Assembly: GCA_036386415.1 (NCBI GenBank)
Contig: DASVVT010000095.1
Location: forward strand, 18,202-82,201
DNA length: 64,000 nt
Direction: 5' to 3'
Source: DASVVT01 sp036386415
GTDB taxonomy: Bacteria > Acidobacteriota > Blastocatellia > Pyrinomonadales > Pyrinomonadaceae
Shown: positions 16,126 to 24,258 of the stretch, one piece after another
Numbering within the stretch: the first letter of the stretch is position 1
How the letters are laid out: every line of letters starts with the position of its first letter
Notes under the pieces: model-generated
Seen by the model: only the letters and a program-made list of their open reading frames with translations
What the model was told of the DNA's origin: nothing
Databases searched by the model: none
Program-made: the position numbers and the translations under genes

Positions 16126-16749
16126 ATGACGGAACCTATCTACAAAACAGCTTATCTTAGCTTGGCAATCCCTCTTTCAGGTGTCCTCCTTTCAGTCCAG
16201 CAGGAGGTCTGTAGGCGATATGCTTTGATCCCACGTTCAGAAATGCATCTGACTATTGCTTTCTTTGGTGAGAACACCGCCCGTAAGTTAGTTGACCTGG
16301 CCGGTTCGTTGCTAGACTATCTTCCCTCGTCAGAGATTTCCCATGTCCGCATTAATGGCTTAGGCGGCGCATATCGAATCTCTGACGAACTCAGGCTCAT
16401 TAGAGATGAGGAGCCGGATGAGTTGAAAGAACGACCGAGAGTCATCTGGCTCGCTGTATCTCCCCACGACGAACTTTATACTTTTCGGGAAATGGCAATA
16501 AAGGCCGCCGAAGCTCTCGGTATAAATACCAAGTTCAACGGCCCGGACTACTTTCCTCATCTGACACTTGGCTCTGCTGGCCCCGCCGATCAGGGGGACT
16601 GGACACTCTGGGATGTACATACAGTACCAAAGCGAGCAGCAATCAACTTGCAACTCCCTATGGATAAGGTAAGGGCATCTAAACTACACCTGAGCGATGT
16701 TTCGATAAATCCGGATAGTGTGAATCTTCTCTGCGTTTTTCCTATGTGA
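16126..16749 (+). CDS. 2H phosphoesterase (LigT/2'-5' RNA ligase-like), cassette
   Basis: 207 residues with both signature motifs of the 2H family: HLT at 41-43 (MHLTIAFFG) and HLT at 145-147 (FPHLTLG). These enzymes hydrolyse or form 2'-5' or cyclic phosphodiester bonds in RNA or nucleotides. The frame extends upstream through the attC, but the ATG at 16126 is preceded by AAGGAG at the right distance and gives the family's usual length. Some 2H proteins act on cyclic oligonucleotide messengers, but the substrate here is not evident. Confidence 0.85.
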   Translation: MTEPIYKTAYLSLAIPLSGVLLSVQQEVCRRYALIPRSEMHLTIAFFGENTARKLVDLAGSLLDYLPSSEISHVRINGLGGAYRISDELRLIRDEEPDELKERPRVIWLAVSPHDELYTFREMAIKAAEALGINTKFNGPDYFPHLTLGSAGPADQGDWTLWDVHTVPKRAAINLQLPMDKVRASKLHLSDVSINPDSVNLLCVFPM

Positions 16750-16794
16750 AGTTGAGATATTTGCAGCTAAATGAACCTCAGTGACTCAATCGCG

Positions 16795-16891
16795 GTCTAA
16801 CAACTCATTCAACCGGAGCGCGGGATAGCAATTCTTTCATGCTCGTCTTCTCTGATAATGTTTGATGCTGTATGCTCGCGCCCGGTTAGGC
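16795..16891 (+). repeat. attC site 7, shortened right arm
   Basis: R'' GTCTAAC complements the start of its cassette (TTAGAC). The normal start AACTCATTCAACCGGAGCG is present, but the right arm goes directly from CGCGCCCG to GTTAGGC (16885-16891), lacking about 14 bp. The next cassette start still matches its own attC. Confidence 0.8.
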
Positions 16892-17188
16892 GCTTGTCTT
16901 TCTTCAACAATCACGATTGGCAGTAGGCCACGTTTAACATCAAACGCTTTACAGATACCCTTGCAGGTGATTTAATTACCAACTGGTTTTTTAAGTCCGG
17001 CATAAGGCGAGAATTAGCGACTCTCTCCTTACGGCACATAAATAAGTATGCCACAGGGATAAGATTGCCTGTCTTTACTTGCGGGATACTTGAACTCACC
17101 CCTAAACCTCACAAGCCCAAGGCATCAGGACTTGCGAATTGAGTTAGGGATGAATCACTCAACCTTACACAATCAAAGGAGATTGAAA
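16892..17188. other. 297-bp cassette leader
   Basis: Region between attC 7 and the tail-fibre-like gene. No ORF beyond an extension of the next gene and no convincing promoter seen. GC is low. Confidence 0.4.
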
Positions 17189-17899
17189 ATGAGCATCGAC
17201 TTAACTGTATCTCAGGCCCTTAGTGCAAATCCCACACAGATTGCAGACCAAGACAACAACCAAAGTGGGCTCTTCCTTACAAACGACGCCACCAAGATCA
17301 CCGCTATCCGATCAACCGGTAAATTTGTTTTGGGTGTTGAAGACGGTACTGGTGGGGTCGGCGAGTGGATTCAGAACTCTTCAAACGGCACCGCTAGCAA
17401 CTTCGGCATCTCTTTCTTCGGCAACAGTGTTGAGCAAATGAGATTGACCAATAGCGGCCAATTAGGTATTGGCACAACGACACCGTCAGCTACGCTGGAT
17501 GTTAATGGCAGCGTGAGATTCGAGGGATTGTCAGTCGCCCCGGGTAGCAGCGTCGATCTGGTAGCTGATAATCAAGGGAATGTTTTTCTTCAAGGTTCTT
17601 CGGAAAGGTTTAAGGAAAACATCAGCGAGCTCAAAGATGACTTTAGTAAAATCCTCTCGCTGAATCCAATCTCCTTCCAATCCAGGCAGACAGGCGAAAC
17701 GGGGATTGGTTATATCGCCGAAGACCTCCAAGCGAAGGACCTCAAGAATCTCGTGTCATATGATGCCGAAGGAAACCCTTTCTCGGTTCACTACAAGCTG
17801 ATGCCAGTCTACCTGTTGGAGGTTTTGAAGGAACAACAGAAGATGATCAAGAAGCTACAGGCAGAAATGGCCGAACTGAAAGCCTCACGAAAGAAGTAA
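17189..17899 (+). CDS. tail-fibre-like protein with S74 intramolecular chaperone domain, cassette
   Basis: 236 residues. The N-terminal half shows beta-fibre repeats (IGTTTPSATLDVNGSVRF). From about residue 135 there is a peptidase S74 chaperone domain: GSSERFKENI with the catalytic Ser (137/138) and Lys 142, then GIGYIAEDLQ and a C-terminal coiled coil (LLEVLKEQQKMIKKLQAEM). In phages this domain trimerises fibre proteins and then cuts itself off. AAAGGAG precedes the ATG at 17189, so the upstream in-frame extension was rejected. An S74 gene in an integron cassette is unusual; a role in adhesion or a cell-surface fibre is possible. Confidence 0.85.
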   Translation: MSIDLTVSQALSANPTQIADQDNNQSGLFLTNDATKITAIRSTGKFVLGVEDGTGGVGEWIQNSSNGTASNFGISFFGNSVEQMRLTNSGQLGIGTTTPSATLDVNGSVRFEGLSVAPGSSVDLVADNQGNVFLQGSSERFKENISELKDDFSKILSLNPISFQSRQTGETGIGYIAEDLQAKDLKNLVSYDAEGNPFSVHYKLMPVYLLEVLKEQQKMIKKLQAEMAELKASRKK

Positions 17900-17934
17900 G
17901 ACTGGAAAGGCTTTTGGTTGGACATCCAAAGCGC

Positions 17935-18044
17935 GCTTAACAGCTCATTCAACCCGACCTCGCGATAGCATGCCTTTCATCATTCTTCCTGACGATGTAG
18001 ATTGAAGGCTGCTCGCGCGGGGCGGGTTGATTCGGGCGTTAGGT
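17935..18044 (+). repeat. attC site 8
   Basis: GCGCTTAAC pairs with the cassette start TTAGGCGC with one mismatch. AGCTCATTCAACCCGACC, GGCGGGTTGATTCGGGC and R' GTTAGGT at 18038-18044. Length 110 bp. Confidence 0.88.
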
Positions 18045-18115
18045 CGCAGAATACGATACTAGAGTGCGACAGCGCGAGCACTGTTCGTTCCTCTAGCATT
18101 GACTTTATTTGTCTG

Positions 18116-18144
18116 TTGACATAAACCATTTCATCAACGCTAAT
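18116..18144 (+). promoter_or_regulatory. cassette-borne promoter (cassette 9)
   Basis: A perfect TTGACA at 18116-18121, a 17-bp spacer and GCTAAT (4/6) at 18139-18144, about 78 bp before the gene. Confidence 0.55.
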
Positions 18145-18221
18145 CCGATTTTGTTTTGCACTTAACGTCAGGAGAGTGAAAAACAGCACCCGCTAACAAT
18201 TTCCCTCGCTAAGGAGATGTC

Positions 18222-18743
18222 ATGAACGATCAACCGAGCAATCAAGCTACAAACATAAATACCATCGCCGGGGAACAATCGAATGTGCTCAATGAAGAGA
18301 ATTGGTTAGTTCAAAAATACCCCAATCCAGGAATTCCCCCCCTCCTGGGCTTTCTTCAGTTATGCGCTGATAGGCGCTTCCACAGATGCTTACAAGAGCA
18401 GTTTCAAAAGGATGTCGGGCTGAATTCGACGGAAGATTATTGGATACATGCGGATGCGGGCGGAACACCAAAGATGGAGTGCCAGAGAACGGCACCAGAC
18501 TACTGTTATTACGATCAGGGGGTGCGGCAGATGGGGTGGTCAGCCCACGGAGACGTCTGCGGAGGGTTTGGGCCGAATGTCCCAGATAAGGTAATACGGC
18601 AAGCATTGGTTGTAGTAGCGCAAAGAAAAATGGAAGAGTATCCAGATGCAGCACATTATACGTATTTCGCGACAACGATTAAGGAGGGAGATGCAGAGGA
18701 GACAGTTGTGTATTGCATGAAATATGAAAAGGGTGCAGCTTAG
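18222..18743 (+). CDS. beta-carbonic-anhydrase-like protein, cassette
   Basis: 173 residues. The order of motifs recalls beta-carbonic anhydrase: C48-x-D50-x-R52 (LCADRRF), HADAGG at 76-81 in the place of the family's RNAGG, and H109 with C113 (AHGDVCGG) near the usual H-x2-C zinc pair. The H-C spacing is three residues and not two, so it may be a divergent or non-catalytic relative. Carbonic anhydrases hydrate CO2 using Zn bound by two Cys and one His. AAGGAG precedes the ATG. Confident as a gene, moderate as a family call. Confidence 0.6.
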   Translation: MNDQPSNQATNINTIAGEQSNVLNEENWLVQKYPNPGIPPLLGFLQLCADRRFHRCLQEQFQKDVGLNSTEDYWIHADAGGTPKMECQRTAPDYCYYDQGVRQMGWSAHGDVCGGFGPNVPDKVIRQALVVVAQRKMEEYPDAAHYTYFATTIKEGDAEETVVYCMKYEKGAA

Positions 18744-18811
18744 TTTACATGAGTTGGTGAGAGGCGATAACTAAAGGCTCGGCGAACATCTGCTGTTAGC
18801 AAGCAGCCGCG

Positions 18812-18913
18812 CCCTAACAACTCATTCAACCGGAGCGGAATTAGCTCGGCTTTCATTCGCAAGATTGGATGCTTGATACAATACTTGCCGCCCGGTTAAT
18901 TCGGGCGTTGGGC
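18812..18913 (+). repeat. attC site 9
   Basis: R'' CCCTAAC at 18812-18818, AACTCATTCAACCGGAGCGG, GCCCGGTTAATTCGGGC and R' GTTGGGC at 18907-18913. Length 102 bp. Confidence 0.9.
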
Positions 18914-19022
18914 TGCTAACCCGGTGCGATGGTTCGGACAAGTAGGTACATACAATGAAGACCGTTCGGCTGACGTTGTTCACGATGTCACTAATACTTA
19001 GGGAGTCCAAAAAGGTGAAGGT

Positions 19023-19328
19023 GTGAGTCAGCCATTTACATCGAAATTGCTATCATGGTTGACCGCCCTGCTTGCTGCTCTGCTTGCCGGTGTCGGTCTA
19101 ATCTTTCTCATCCTTGCCGTACAGCGCAGCACACTCCCCTACAACAGTGAGGGCAACTACTTTGACGGCGTGGTTAACTATCACGAGCAGAGCGTTGTTG
19201 TTTATGGTTTCATGGCTGGCGCCTCTTTTTTAGCTGCGGTCACGTTGTTCGGCATCCGCTTGCTCGTTCAGCGCGCCCGACAAGGCGCTCGAGATGACCG
19301 GCCAACCTTCAATCCCAACTCAAAGTAA
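19023..19328 (+). CDS. small membrane protein, last cassette
   Basis: 101 residues starting at GTG (GTG GTG-like overlap at 19021/19023). Two membrane helices (about 8-33 and 60-82), a basic C-terminal tail, no recognised family. The cassette start TTGGGC matches its attC GCCCAAC. AAGGTGAAG lies upstream. Confidence 0.65.
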   Translation: MSQPFTSKLLSWLTALLAALLAGVGLIFLILAVQRSTLPYNSEGNYFDGVVNYHEQSVVVYGFMAGASFLAAVTLFGIRLLVQRARQGARDDRPTFNPNSK

Positions 19329-19360
19329 AGGTCGAACGGCTTGTTCCATCTGCTGCGCCG

Positions 19361-19450
19361 CCCAACAACTCATTCAACCGGTGCGCGACTTAGCTTGTTT
19401 TTCATCGAGAACTTAGATGGATTCGAGCTAGCGATGACCGCCATGCGCGC
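19361..19450 (+). repeat. attC site 10, right end truncated
   Basis: R'' GCCCAAC at 19361-19367 and AACTCATTCAACCGGTGCGC are intact. No GTTRRRY box follows: the sequence runs through GCGCTGGTAAGTAAC into an unrelated hairpin repeat. This marks the right end of the cluster. Confidence 0.7.
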
Positions 19451-19462
19451 TGGTAAGTAACA

Positions 19463-19534
19463 AGGCAAAAGTAAGAAGGCGGGAGCCGCTTTTAATCAAA
19501 TGGCTTCCGCCTCACTTTTACCTTTTGCCTTCTT
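19463..19534. repeat. intergenic hairpin, family D (GGCAAAAGTAAGAAGG arms), copy 1
   Basis: Arms of AAGGCAAAAGTAAG-type units inverted at 19463-19485 and 19507-19534. It touches the 3' end of the neighbouring minus-strand gene. A longer copy lies at 30361. Confidence 0.75.
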
Positions 19535-20214
19535 CAGTCGTTTCCGGTTTCGTCGTGCGGAGTGTCAACGGGTTTGGATTCGGGCGAGCCTTTCTGGCGT
19601 AGAAAGACGGTCAGAACCACCATCGCGCCGACGGACAAGAACTCGCTCTGCCAGTTTTGGAATGATTCAAACCAGAAGCGCGATGTGCAGATATATTCGA
19701 GAGTCGAGACAGGCGGCTCGCCATGTTCCGCCTGATCCTGACTATACTCGCGCGCGCCTCCGGCAGCATGAAGCGCAAATGAGAGGAGAAAGAGCAGCAC
19801 GAAAGCGATGCTCAAAGAATTCTCATAAACTTTGAGCACCCAACCGCCTCGCCGCACAGGCCACGGAGCATCCTTTCTCTGACGCGACTCTTCAGGGATC
19901 ACGTCAACTCGCTCTATCGTGTCAGGCGGCTTCGACTCCGACGAGCCCTTTTGATATAGGAAGATCGTAAAGACGACGTAGGCAGACATCTGTAGAAATT
20001 CGCTCTCCCAATTCTCAAAAGTTGCCTCGACGAAATGGCCGGTCACTAGATACTCTGTGTAGCTGATCTGGGGCTGCCCGTGCTCGCGCTGGTCTTCATT
20101 GTACTCCTTCAGTCCCGTGACACTCTGACCCGCCAGCGAAAGAAAGAATAATCCGAAGAGCACGATTGAGAGACCGTTTTCATGAAGTATGCGTCGCAAG
20201 AGAATCTCCTCCAC
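19534..20214 (-). CDS. tandemly duplicated membrane protein (DUF6766-like)
   Basis: 226 residues made of two similar halves. Each has a helix ending in LFLLSFA or LFFLSLAGQ, then G-x-REY-x-x-DQ-x-EHG-P, a helix with FENWESEFL or FQNWQSEFL, and a membrane segment ending FLYQKGS or FLRQKGS. I recall this pattern from the uncharacterised DUF6766 family; function unknown. Expected in the inner membrane with four helices. Confidence 0.75.
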   Translation of the reverse strand: MEEILLRRILHENGLSIVLFGLFFLSLAGQSVTGLKEYNEDQREHGQPQISYTEYLVTGHFVEATFENWESEFLQMSAYVVFTIFLYQKGSSESKPPDTIERVDVIPEESRQRKDAPWPVRRGGWVLKVYENSLSIAFVLLFLLSFALHAAGGAREYSQDQAEHGEPPVSTLEYICTSRFWFESFQNWQSEFLSVGAMVVLTVFLRQKGSPESKPVDTPHDETGND

Positions 20215-20325
20215 TTTAAGCGAACATTGACGATCTTCACCGAGCAGGACGACGACGACGAAGATCGACGAAACGAATCCAGAGGGCTTCCTTTGGCTCA
20301 GGCGCTCGCCGCGCTTTAGGCCAGC

Positions 20326-21213
20326 CTATTTTTTCCTGTAAAGGTCTGCGATACCAACGGTGAAACCCGCAAAGACGCCGAAGCGTGGCGCGTCCGCGTT
20401 AAGCCCGAAGCGCACCCCCGCATCGAGGATCAGTCGTCGGTTGACCTTATAAGTTAGTGCGCCGAGGGCGTACACCCCAGGCGGCTGCTCGTCATCCTTA
20501 CTCTGTTCTGAAAGTTCTCCTTCAAGTCCGAAGCCGCTCTTGAACTCGCGCTCAAAAGAGAGCGCGAATTGGCCTCCGACGACCCAGCCCGGCGCGTCCT
20601 CACGCCCCACGACGAGCGCGGCAGCAGTAAAGTCCATATCGGTCTGTCCCAGCTTTTTGCTCAAGAGGGCTATCACTTTATGATCCACGCGGCCTGTGCC
20701 GAGTCCCTTCTCCTCGCTCGCCGTCGGCAACTTAACATAGTAAGCCAGAGCAAACGCGGGGTGCTTCTCAGTATCTTTGAGCGCGACCACCTGGAACCCA
20801 AGCTCCGTGTCGCCCAGACCGGTCATGCGTGTCCCCATCTCATCTGTCTCCGACTCCACCGTGTCAAGATCAAGCTCCAGGAGAAGACGGCTGTTCGCGG
20901 CAAAGCGCAAGGTGAGCGAGGCAGCCTGCTGAGTGCGAAAATCTTCGGCGCGGAAATCTGCGTTGTAGCCGTACTCAAGCTGTAGCACGCCTGGTTTCTG
21001 AATTTCGGCAGGGTCGGAGACACCCGGACGGCTCGGCTTAATAAACTCCTCTTCCTCTTCGCTGCCGGATTGCGCAGACTGCGATGGCAAAGTGTCCATT
21101 GTGGGAGCTATCATCTGCTGTGCGCGAGCGTTTGTTACAAACACCGTGAGAACCGAGGCGAGCAGTAGTAGCAGCCGCCGCGCAAGTCTCTCCAGTCGGC
21201 TTCCGTTATTCAT
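20326..21213 (-). CDS. outer-membrane beta-barrel protein (phenol-degradation MetA-like transporter family)
   Basis: 295 residues: signal peptide (about 1-32, ending NARAQQ), an acidic linker (SEEEEEFIKPSRPG), then alternating amphipathic strands (LQLEYGYNADF, LLELDLDT, TELGFQVVAL, FALAYYVKLPT) ending in a basic C-terminus. Membrane barrels of this type are thought to pass small hydrophobic molecules. The ATG at 21213 has AAGGAGT upstream and begins the signal peptide; an upstream frame was rejected. Confidence 0.65.
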   Translation of the reverse strand: MNNGSRLERLARRLLLLLASVLTVFVTNARAQQMIAPTMDTLPSQSAQSGSEEEEEFIKPSRPGVSDPAEIQKPGVLQLEYGYNADFRAEDFRTQQAASLTLRFAANSRLLLELDLDTVESETDEMGTRMTGLGDTELGFQVVALKDTEKHPAFALAYYVKLPTASEEKGLGTGRVDHKVIALLSKKLGQTDMDFTAAALVVGREDAPGWVVGGQFALSFEREFKSGFGLEGELSEQSKDDEQPPGVYALGALTYKVNRRLILDAGVRFGLNADAPRFGVFAGFTVGIADLYRKK

Positions 21214-21358
21214 TTCGGTTTCGGACTCCTTCCCTTGTTCTGTTCGATCATTTATCAACAGCATGCGCCGTAGGCGGCGGGTGAACAAAATATCGTCACT
21301 CGTTTTAGAATTAGCCGTCAGAAATCGACTCCGCGTCTCCGGTCATCGGCTCATACGC

Positions 21359-22021
21359 TCAGGTTTTTCTAGCGAATTGTGGCGCTTGAGGTTCGGGTGT
21401 CGCTGGCTCTTCCTGCATCGCCCGCCGTTTCAATTCTTCGAAGTCTAGTTTCGTAGAGGGGGTGATGTCCGCCTTGAGCACGTTCTTCATCAATTCGAGG
21501 GCGTGTTCATTCTCTTCGACTGTATTGGAGGCGGTACAGTCCGCCGGGACGTGCAGGTTAAAGTCGCGCATGTAGGCATCATTGGCCGTAAAGAGCACGC
21601 AGATGTTTCCGGCCAGGCCGGTGAGAATGAGCGTCCTCGCTTGCAGGTATTCGAGAAGCGTGTCGAGTGTGGTAGAGAAAAAGCCTGAGTGCTTTGGCTT
21701 GAGGACGAAGTAGTCGTCCTCCTCGGGTCTTAAAATCTCCGCCAGCGGTCTCCCGCAAACGTCACCTTCGAGGCAGTGTTTGAGCAGCTTGTTGAAATCG
21801 GATTGCCACCTGCCGAAGTTATCGTTCACATAGATGGTGGGAATTCCGGCCTGCCGTGCGCGCTTCTTCAGTTCGGCGATCCGTTCAGCCATCGGCAGGG
21901 CGTACTTTAAAAGCTTCTCGCCGCTCTCAAACTCAAGGTCGTTAATGACATCGATTAGAAGCAGCGCGACCAACGCTTTATCCGGTACGTTGCCGTGCAA
22001 ATCCTCGTTCTTGGCGGGCAT
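21359..22021 (-). CDS. isochorismatase-family hydrolase
   Basis: 220 residues with the cysteine-hydrolase triad: Asp in LLLIDVIND, Lys in LKPKHSGF, and Cys in GLAGNICVLFTANDA followed by the DAYMRDF segment. The family hydrolyses isochorismate, nicotinamide or related amides. The ATG at 22021 (MPAKNEDL) has a GGGAGAGAAG upstream; the longer TTG-started frame is less likely. A 40-residue Pro/Glu-rich C-terminal tail is an addition to the domain. Confidence 0.85.
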   Translation of the reverse strand: MPAKNEDLHGNVPDKALVALLLIDVINDLEFESGEKLLKYALPMAERIAELKKRARQAGIPTIYVNDNFGRWQSDFNKLLKHCLEGDVCGRPLAEILRPEEDDYFVLKPKHSGFFSTTLDTLLEYLQARTLILTGLAGNICVLFTANDAYMRDFNLHVPADCTASNTVEENEHALELMKNVLKADITPSTKLDFEELKRRAMQEEPATPEPQAPQFARKT

Positions 22022-22240
22022 TAAATTGTCTTCTCTCCCTTTGCTCGTTAAAAGATCAAAAGCCTTCAATCAATGGATGGGGGCGGGCGCGGGGGGTGGA
22101 TACTTCACGACGTGCGCCAGTGTAGCATGAACTATAAATTGGCCGCAGGAATTTCTAACTTCACGAGGATATGCCCGCGCGTCGCTAACGACACCGAGAG
22201 GCCAGGATGTCTAAAGCTGATTAGAACAGGATGAAGAAGA

Positions 22241-22326
22241 AATGATGAATGCGGAATGCGGAATGATGAATTGAAAGAAGAACCAAAACACTTGGATTTC
22301 GGTTTTTAATTCATCATTCCGCATTC
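22241..22326. repeat. intergenic hairpin, family E (GGAATGC heptanucleotide arms), copy 1
   Basis: GAATGCGGAATGCGGAATGA with TGAATTGAAA faces TTAATTCATCATTCCGCATTC. Copies at 30854 and 49661. Confidence 0.8.
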
Positions 22327-22351
22327 GTTTTTACCACGTTGACCTCTGGCC

Positions 22352-22843
22352 CTACTTTAACCCGGGGTTCATCGTTTCGTGACTATGAACGACGCGCCAC
22401 GTGTTGCCCTGCTTGACGTAGATGGTCGTTACCTTGCCCGTGTAGTTCATGGGTTGGCCGCCCATGCTGATCGAGGTCGCGCTGTTGTAGGTCAGGATGG
22501 CTGTGTCGCCGTAGACCTGAACGCGCGGGTTGTACATCTGGGTATCAATGATCTTGAACATCTCGACATACTGCTCGAACTTGGGCAGGAAGTTCACCTT
22601 CGGCTCGGTATCCAGATACGGGCTTTGGGACGAGAAGAACGTCGCGTCGTCGGACAGAAAATCAGCCCAGAATGCCTTGTCTTTACGTTGCCATGCCGAG
22701 ACAGAGGCTTTCTCACGCTCGATGATTTGGTTTGCGATTGCTTGCTGCGACGTTTCGGCAGCCGTGCTTCTGGAAGCAAGCAGAGTCAGACTACAAACGC
22801 ACACGATCAAAAGAATGATGGAAACAAAGAGATGCTTTCTCAT
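22352..22843 (-). CDS. exported NTF2-like protein (DUF4440/SnoaL type)
   Basis: 163 residues: signal peptide (about 1-29, ending STAA), then one NTF2-like domain with the entry helix IIEREKASVSAWQRKDKAFWADFLSDDATFF and strands AILTYNSAT, VTTIYVKQGNTWRVVHSHET. The cone-shaped fold binds small ligands; some members are isomerases. No catalytic residues are clear. AAGGAGC precedes the ATG. Confidence 0.8.
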   Translation of the reverse strand: MRKHLFVSIILLIVCVCSLTLLASRSTAAETSQQAIANQIIEREKASVSAWQRKDKAFWADFLSDDATFFSSQSPYLDTEPKVNFLPKFEQYVEMFKIIDTQMYNPRVQVYGDTAILTYNSATSISMGGQPMNYTGKVTTIYVKQGNTWRVVHSHETMNPGLK

Positions 22844-23057
22844 GGATTTTGCTCCTTATCGAAAATTGTGTGGAGCGCGCTTGCCGCGCCGCTCTTTGCT
22901 TGAGCGCGAGCGCACTCGACTTTTCGAGGACGTTCGCGGACATTCCCGGAGACTAACGGGAACGTTCAATTCGGATGCGAGGGTAGTTGTCGATGCTAAC
23001 AGTGCGAGGGGGGCAGCTTTTGATCGCCGTCCGCGCTCGCCGCCGCCGGAAAAGATT

Positions 23058-23453
23058 TCAAGAGCTCGGCCTTGCCAGCTTGATGAGCGAAAGGGTTGCG
23101 CCGCTCGGATCGTTGATGACACAGAAGCGACCGACATTGGGAATATCCATCGGTGGCATGCGCACCTTTCCTCCCAGTTCCTCGACGCGCCCGGCCACAG
23201 CGTCAACGTCGTCCACGGCGACATAGGCCATCCAGTGCGAAGGCATGTCACCATGCTCTGCTGTCATCTGGTAGATGCCGCCCAGGTGCTTGCCACCGAC
23301 GATGATCTCGCTGTATGCCACTCCGGCGGCGTCAGATTCCTTCAGTTTCCAGCCGAGCAGCTCCGTGTAAAACTTCTTCGCGGCCCCAGCATCTCTGGTT
23401 GCCAGTTCGTTCCAGCAGAAAGCGCCGTGCGCGGGCATTTCTTGTCCAGACAT
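23058..23453 (-). CDS. VOC-family (glyoxalase/bleomycin-resistance-like) protein
   Basis: 131 residues with two betaalphabetabetabeta modules: FCWNELATRDAGAAKKFYTELLGWKL and WMAYVAVDDVDAVAGRVEELGGKV, ending in VINDPSGATLSLIKL. Metal-dependent enzymes or binding proteins; the substrate is not evident. Strong AAGGAG upstream. Single gene between the NTF2-like gene and a terminator. Confidence 0.88.
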   Translation of the reverse strand: MSGQEMPAHGAFCWNELATRDAGAAKKFYTELLGWKLKESDAAGVAYSEIIVGGKHLGGIYQMTAEHGDMPSHWMAYVAVDDVDAVAGRVEELGGKVRMPPMDIPNVGRFCVINDPSGATLSLIKLARPSS

Positions 23454-23526
23454 CTTTTTTCTCCTTCAGTTTGAGTTCGAACTGCTTTTCGCCACTCTTC
23501 CGCCGCGCTTTTTGCATCGGGGAGGA

Positions 23527-23570
23527 GATAAAAAAAGGTGAGTCTCGCGCGTCATACGGAGACTCACCTT
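23527..23570 (-). terminator. rho-independent terminator of the Rad52-like operon
   Basis: A 12-bp perfect stem (23535-23546 with 23559-23570) followed, on the minus strand, by seven T. It ends the operon that runs from 26264 to 23644. Confidence 0.92.
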
Positions 23571-23643
23571 ATCAACCCACACCTTGCTCTTGAGGCTTTT
23601 TGCGAGGGCCTGTTATGTGTTCACTCTGATATTTGTTCGGCTC

Positions 23644-24162
23644 TTAATGCGAGGCGAGCCATTCACTGAAAACTTCCGCCTCTTCCGTTTTCCCGCTCCA
23701 ACGCGCGCGGTTCTTACCTGTCAGCGCGATGACCTGCGCCTGGTGCTGCCCGGCTCGATCACCGAGCCGCTCGAAGTAGTTGTAGAGGCGATCAATCTTT
23801 TTCACGGATTCGCGCGCCGCCTCGACCGTCTTAAACGACAGCACGTTGCGGAAGAAACGCGAGTAGACGTTCTGTTCGCGCGCCGTCGTCGTGTAGAGGT
23901 CGAAGTAGCCCGTCATCAGACCGGCATTCTGCAAGACCTGCGCAACGTAGGTCGGACGCGCCGCCACCTGGCGTACGATCTGCGCGACATCGGTCACACC
24001 GCTCTCATAAAGCGCGATGATCTGTTCTTTCTTCGAGCGCGGCTTCGCTTCCTCTTCGATCAGCGTGCCCTGGCGCTCGGTATTTCCTTCCTTCGGCTCG
24101 CTGGCGTACTCAAGTTCTATCGTCAGCGGCTTCATCTGTTCGATCATTTCTTCAGTCGTCAT
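23644..24162 (-). CDS. 172-residue protein of unknown function, last gene of the Rad52-like operon
   Basis: The centre (KKEQIIALYESGVTDVAQIVRQVAARPTYVAQVLQNAG) resembles a helix-turn-helix of the kind that reads repeated V-x-x-I-V-x-x-V blocks. The second half is helical (FRNVLSFKTVEAARESVKKIDRLYNYFERL). No signal peptide. A DNA- or chromatin-related role is plausible given the operon, but I do not recognise the family. Confidence 0.75.
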   Translation of the reverse strand: MTTEEMIEQMKPLTIELEYASEPKEGNTERQGTLIEEEAKPRSKKEQIIALYESGVTDVAQIVRQVAARPTYVAQVLQNAGLMTGYFDLYTTTAREQNVYSRFFRNVLSFKTVEAARESVKKIDRLYNYFERLGDRAGQHQAQVIALTGKNRARWSGKTEEAEVFSEWLASH

Positions 24163-24186
24163 TGCTTAACACCCCCTTTAGAGAGC

Positions 24187-24252
24187 GGAAGGCAATAGGC
24201 AGAGAATTTGAAATCTCAAATCTGCCATTCGCTTTATCTGCCTACTGCCTTC
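24187..24252. repeat. intergenic hairpin, family J (GGAAGGCAATAGGCAG arms)
   Basis: GGAAGGCAATAGGCAG faces CTGCCTACTGCCTTCTG around a loop of about 34 bp. It lies between two co-directional genes of the operon. Confidence 0.7.
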
Positions 24253-24258
24253 TGTTCC

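Noticed and set aside
17090..17188. Longer N-terminus for the S74 protein
   Set aside because: AAAGGAG and ATG at 17189 are well placed; the extension has no pattern.
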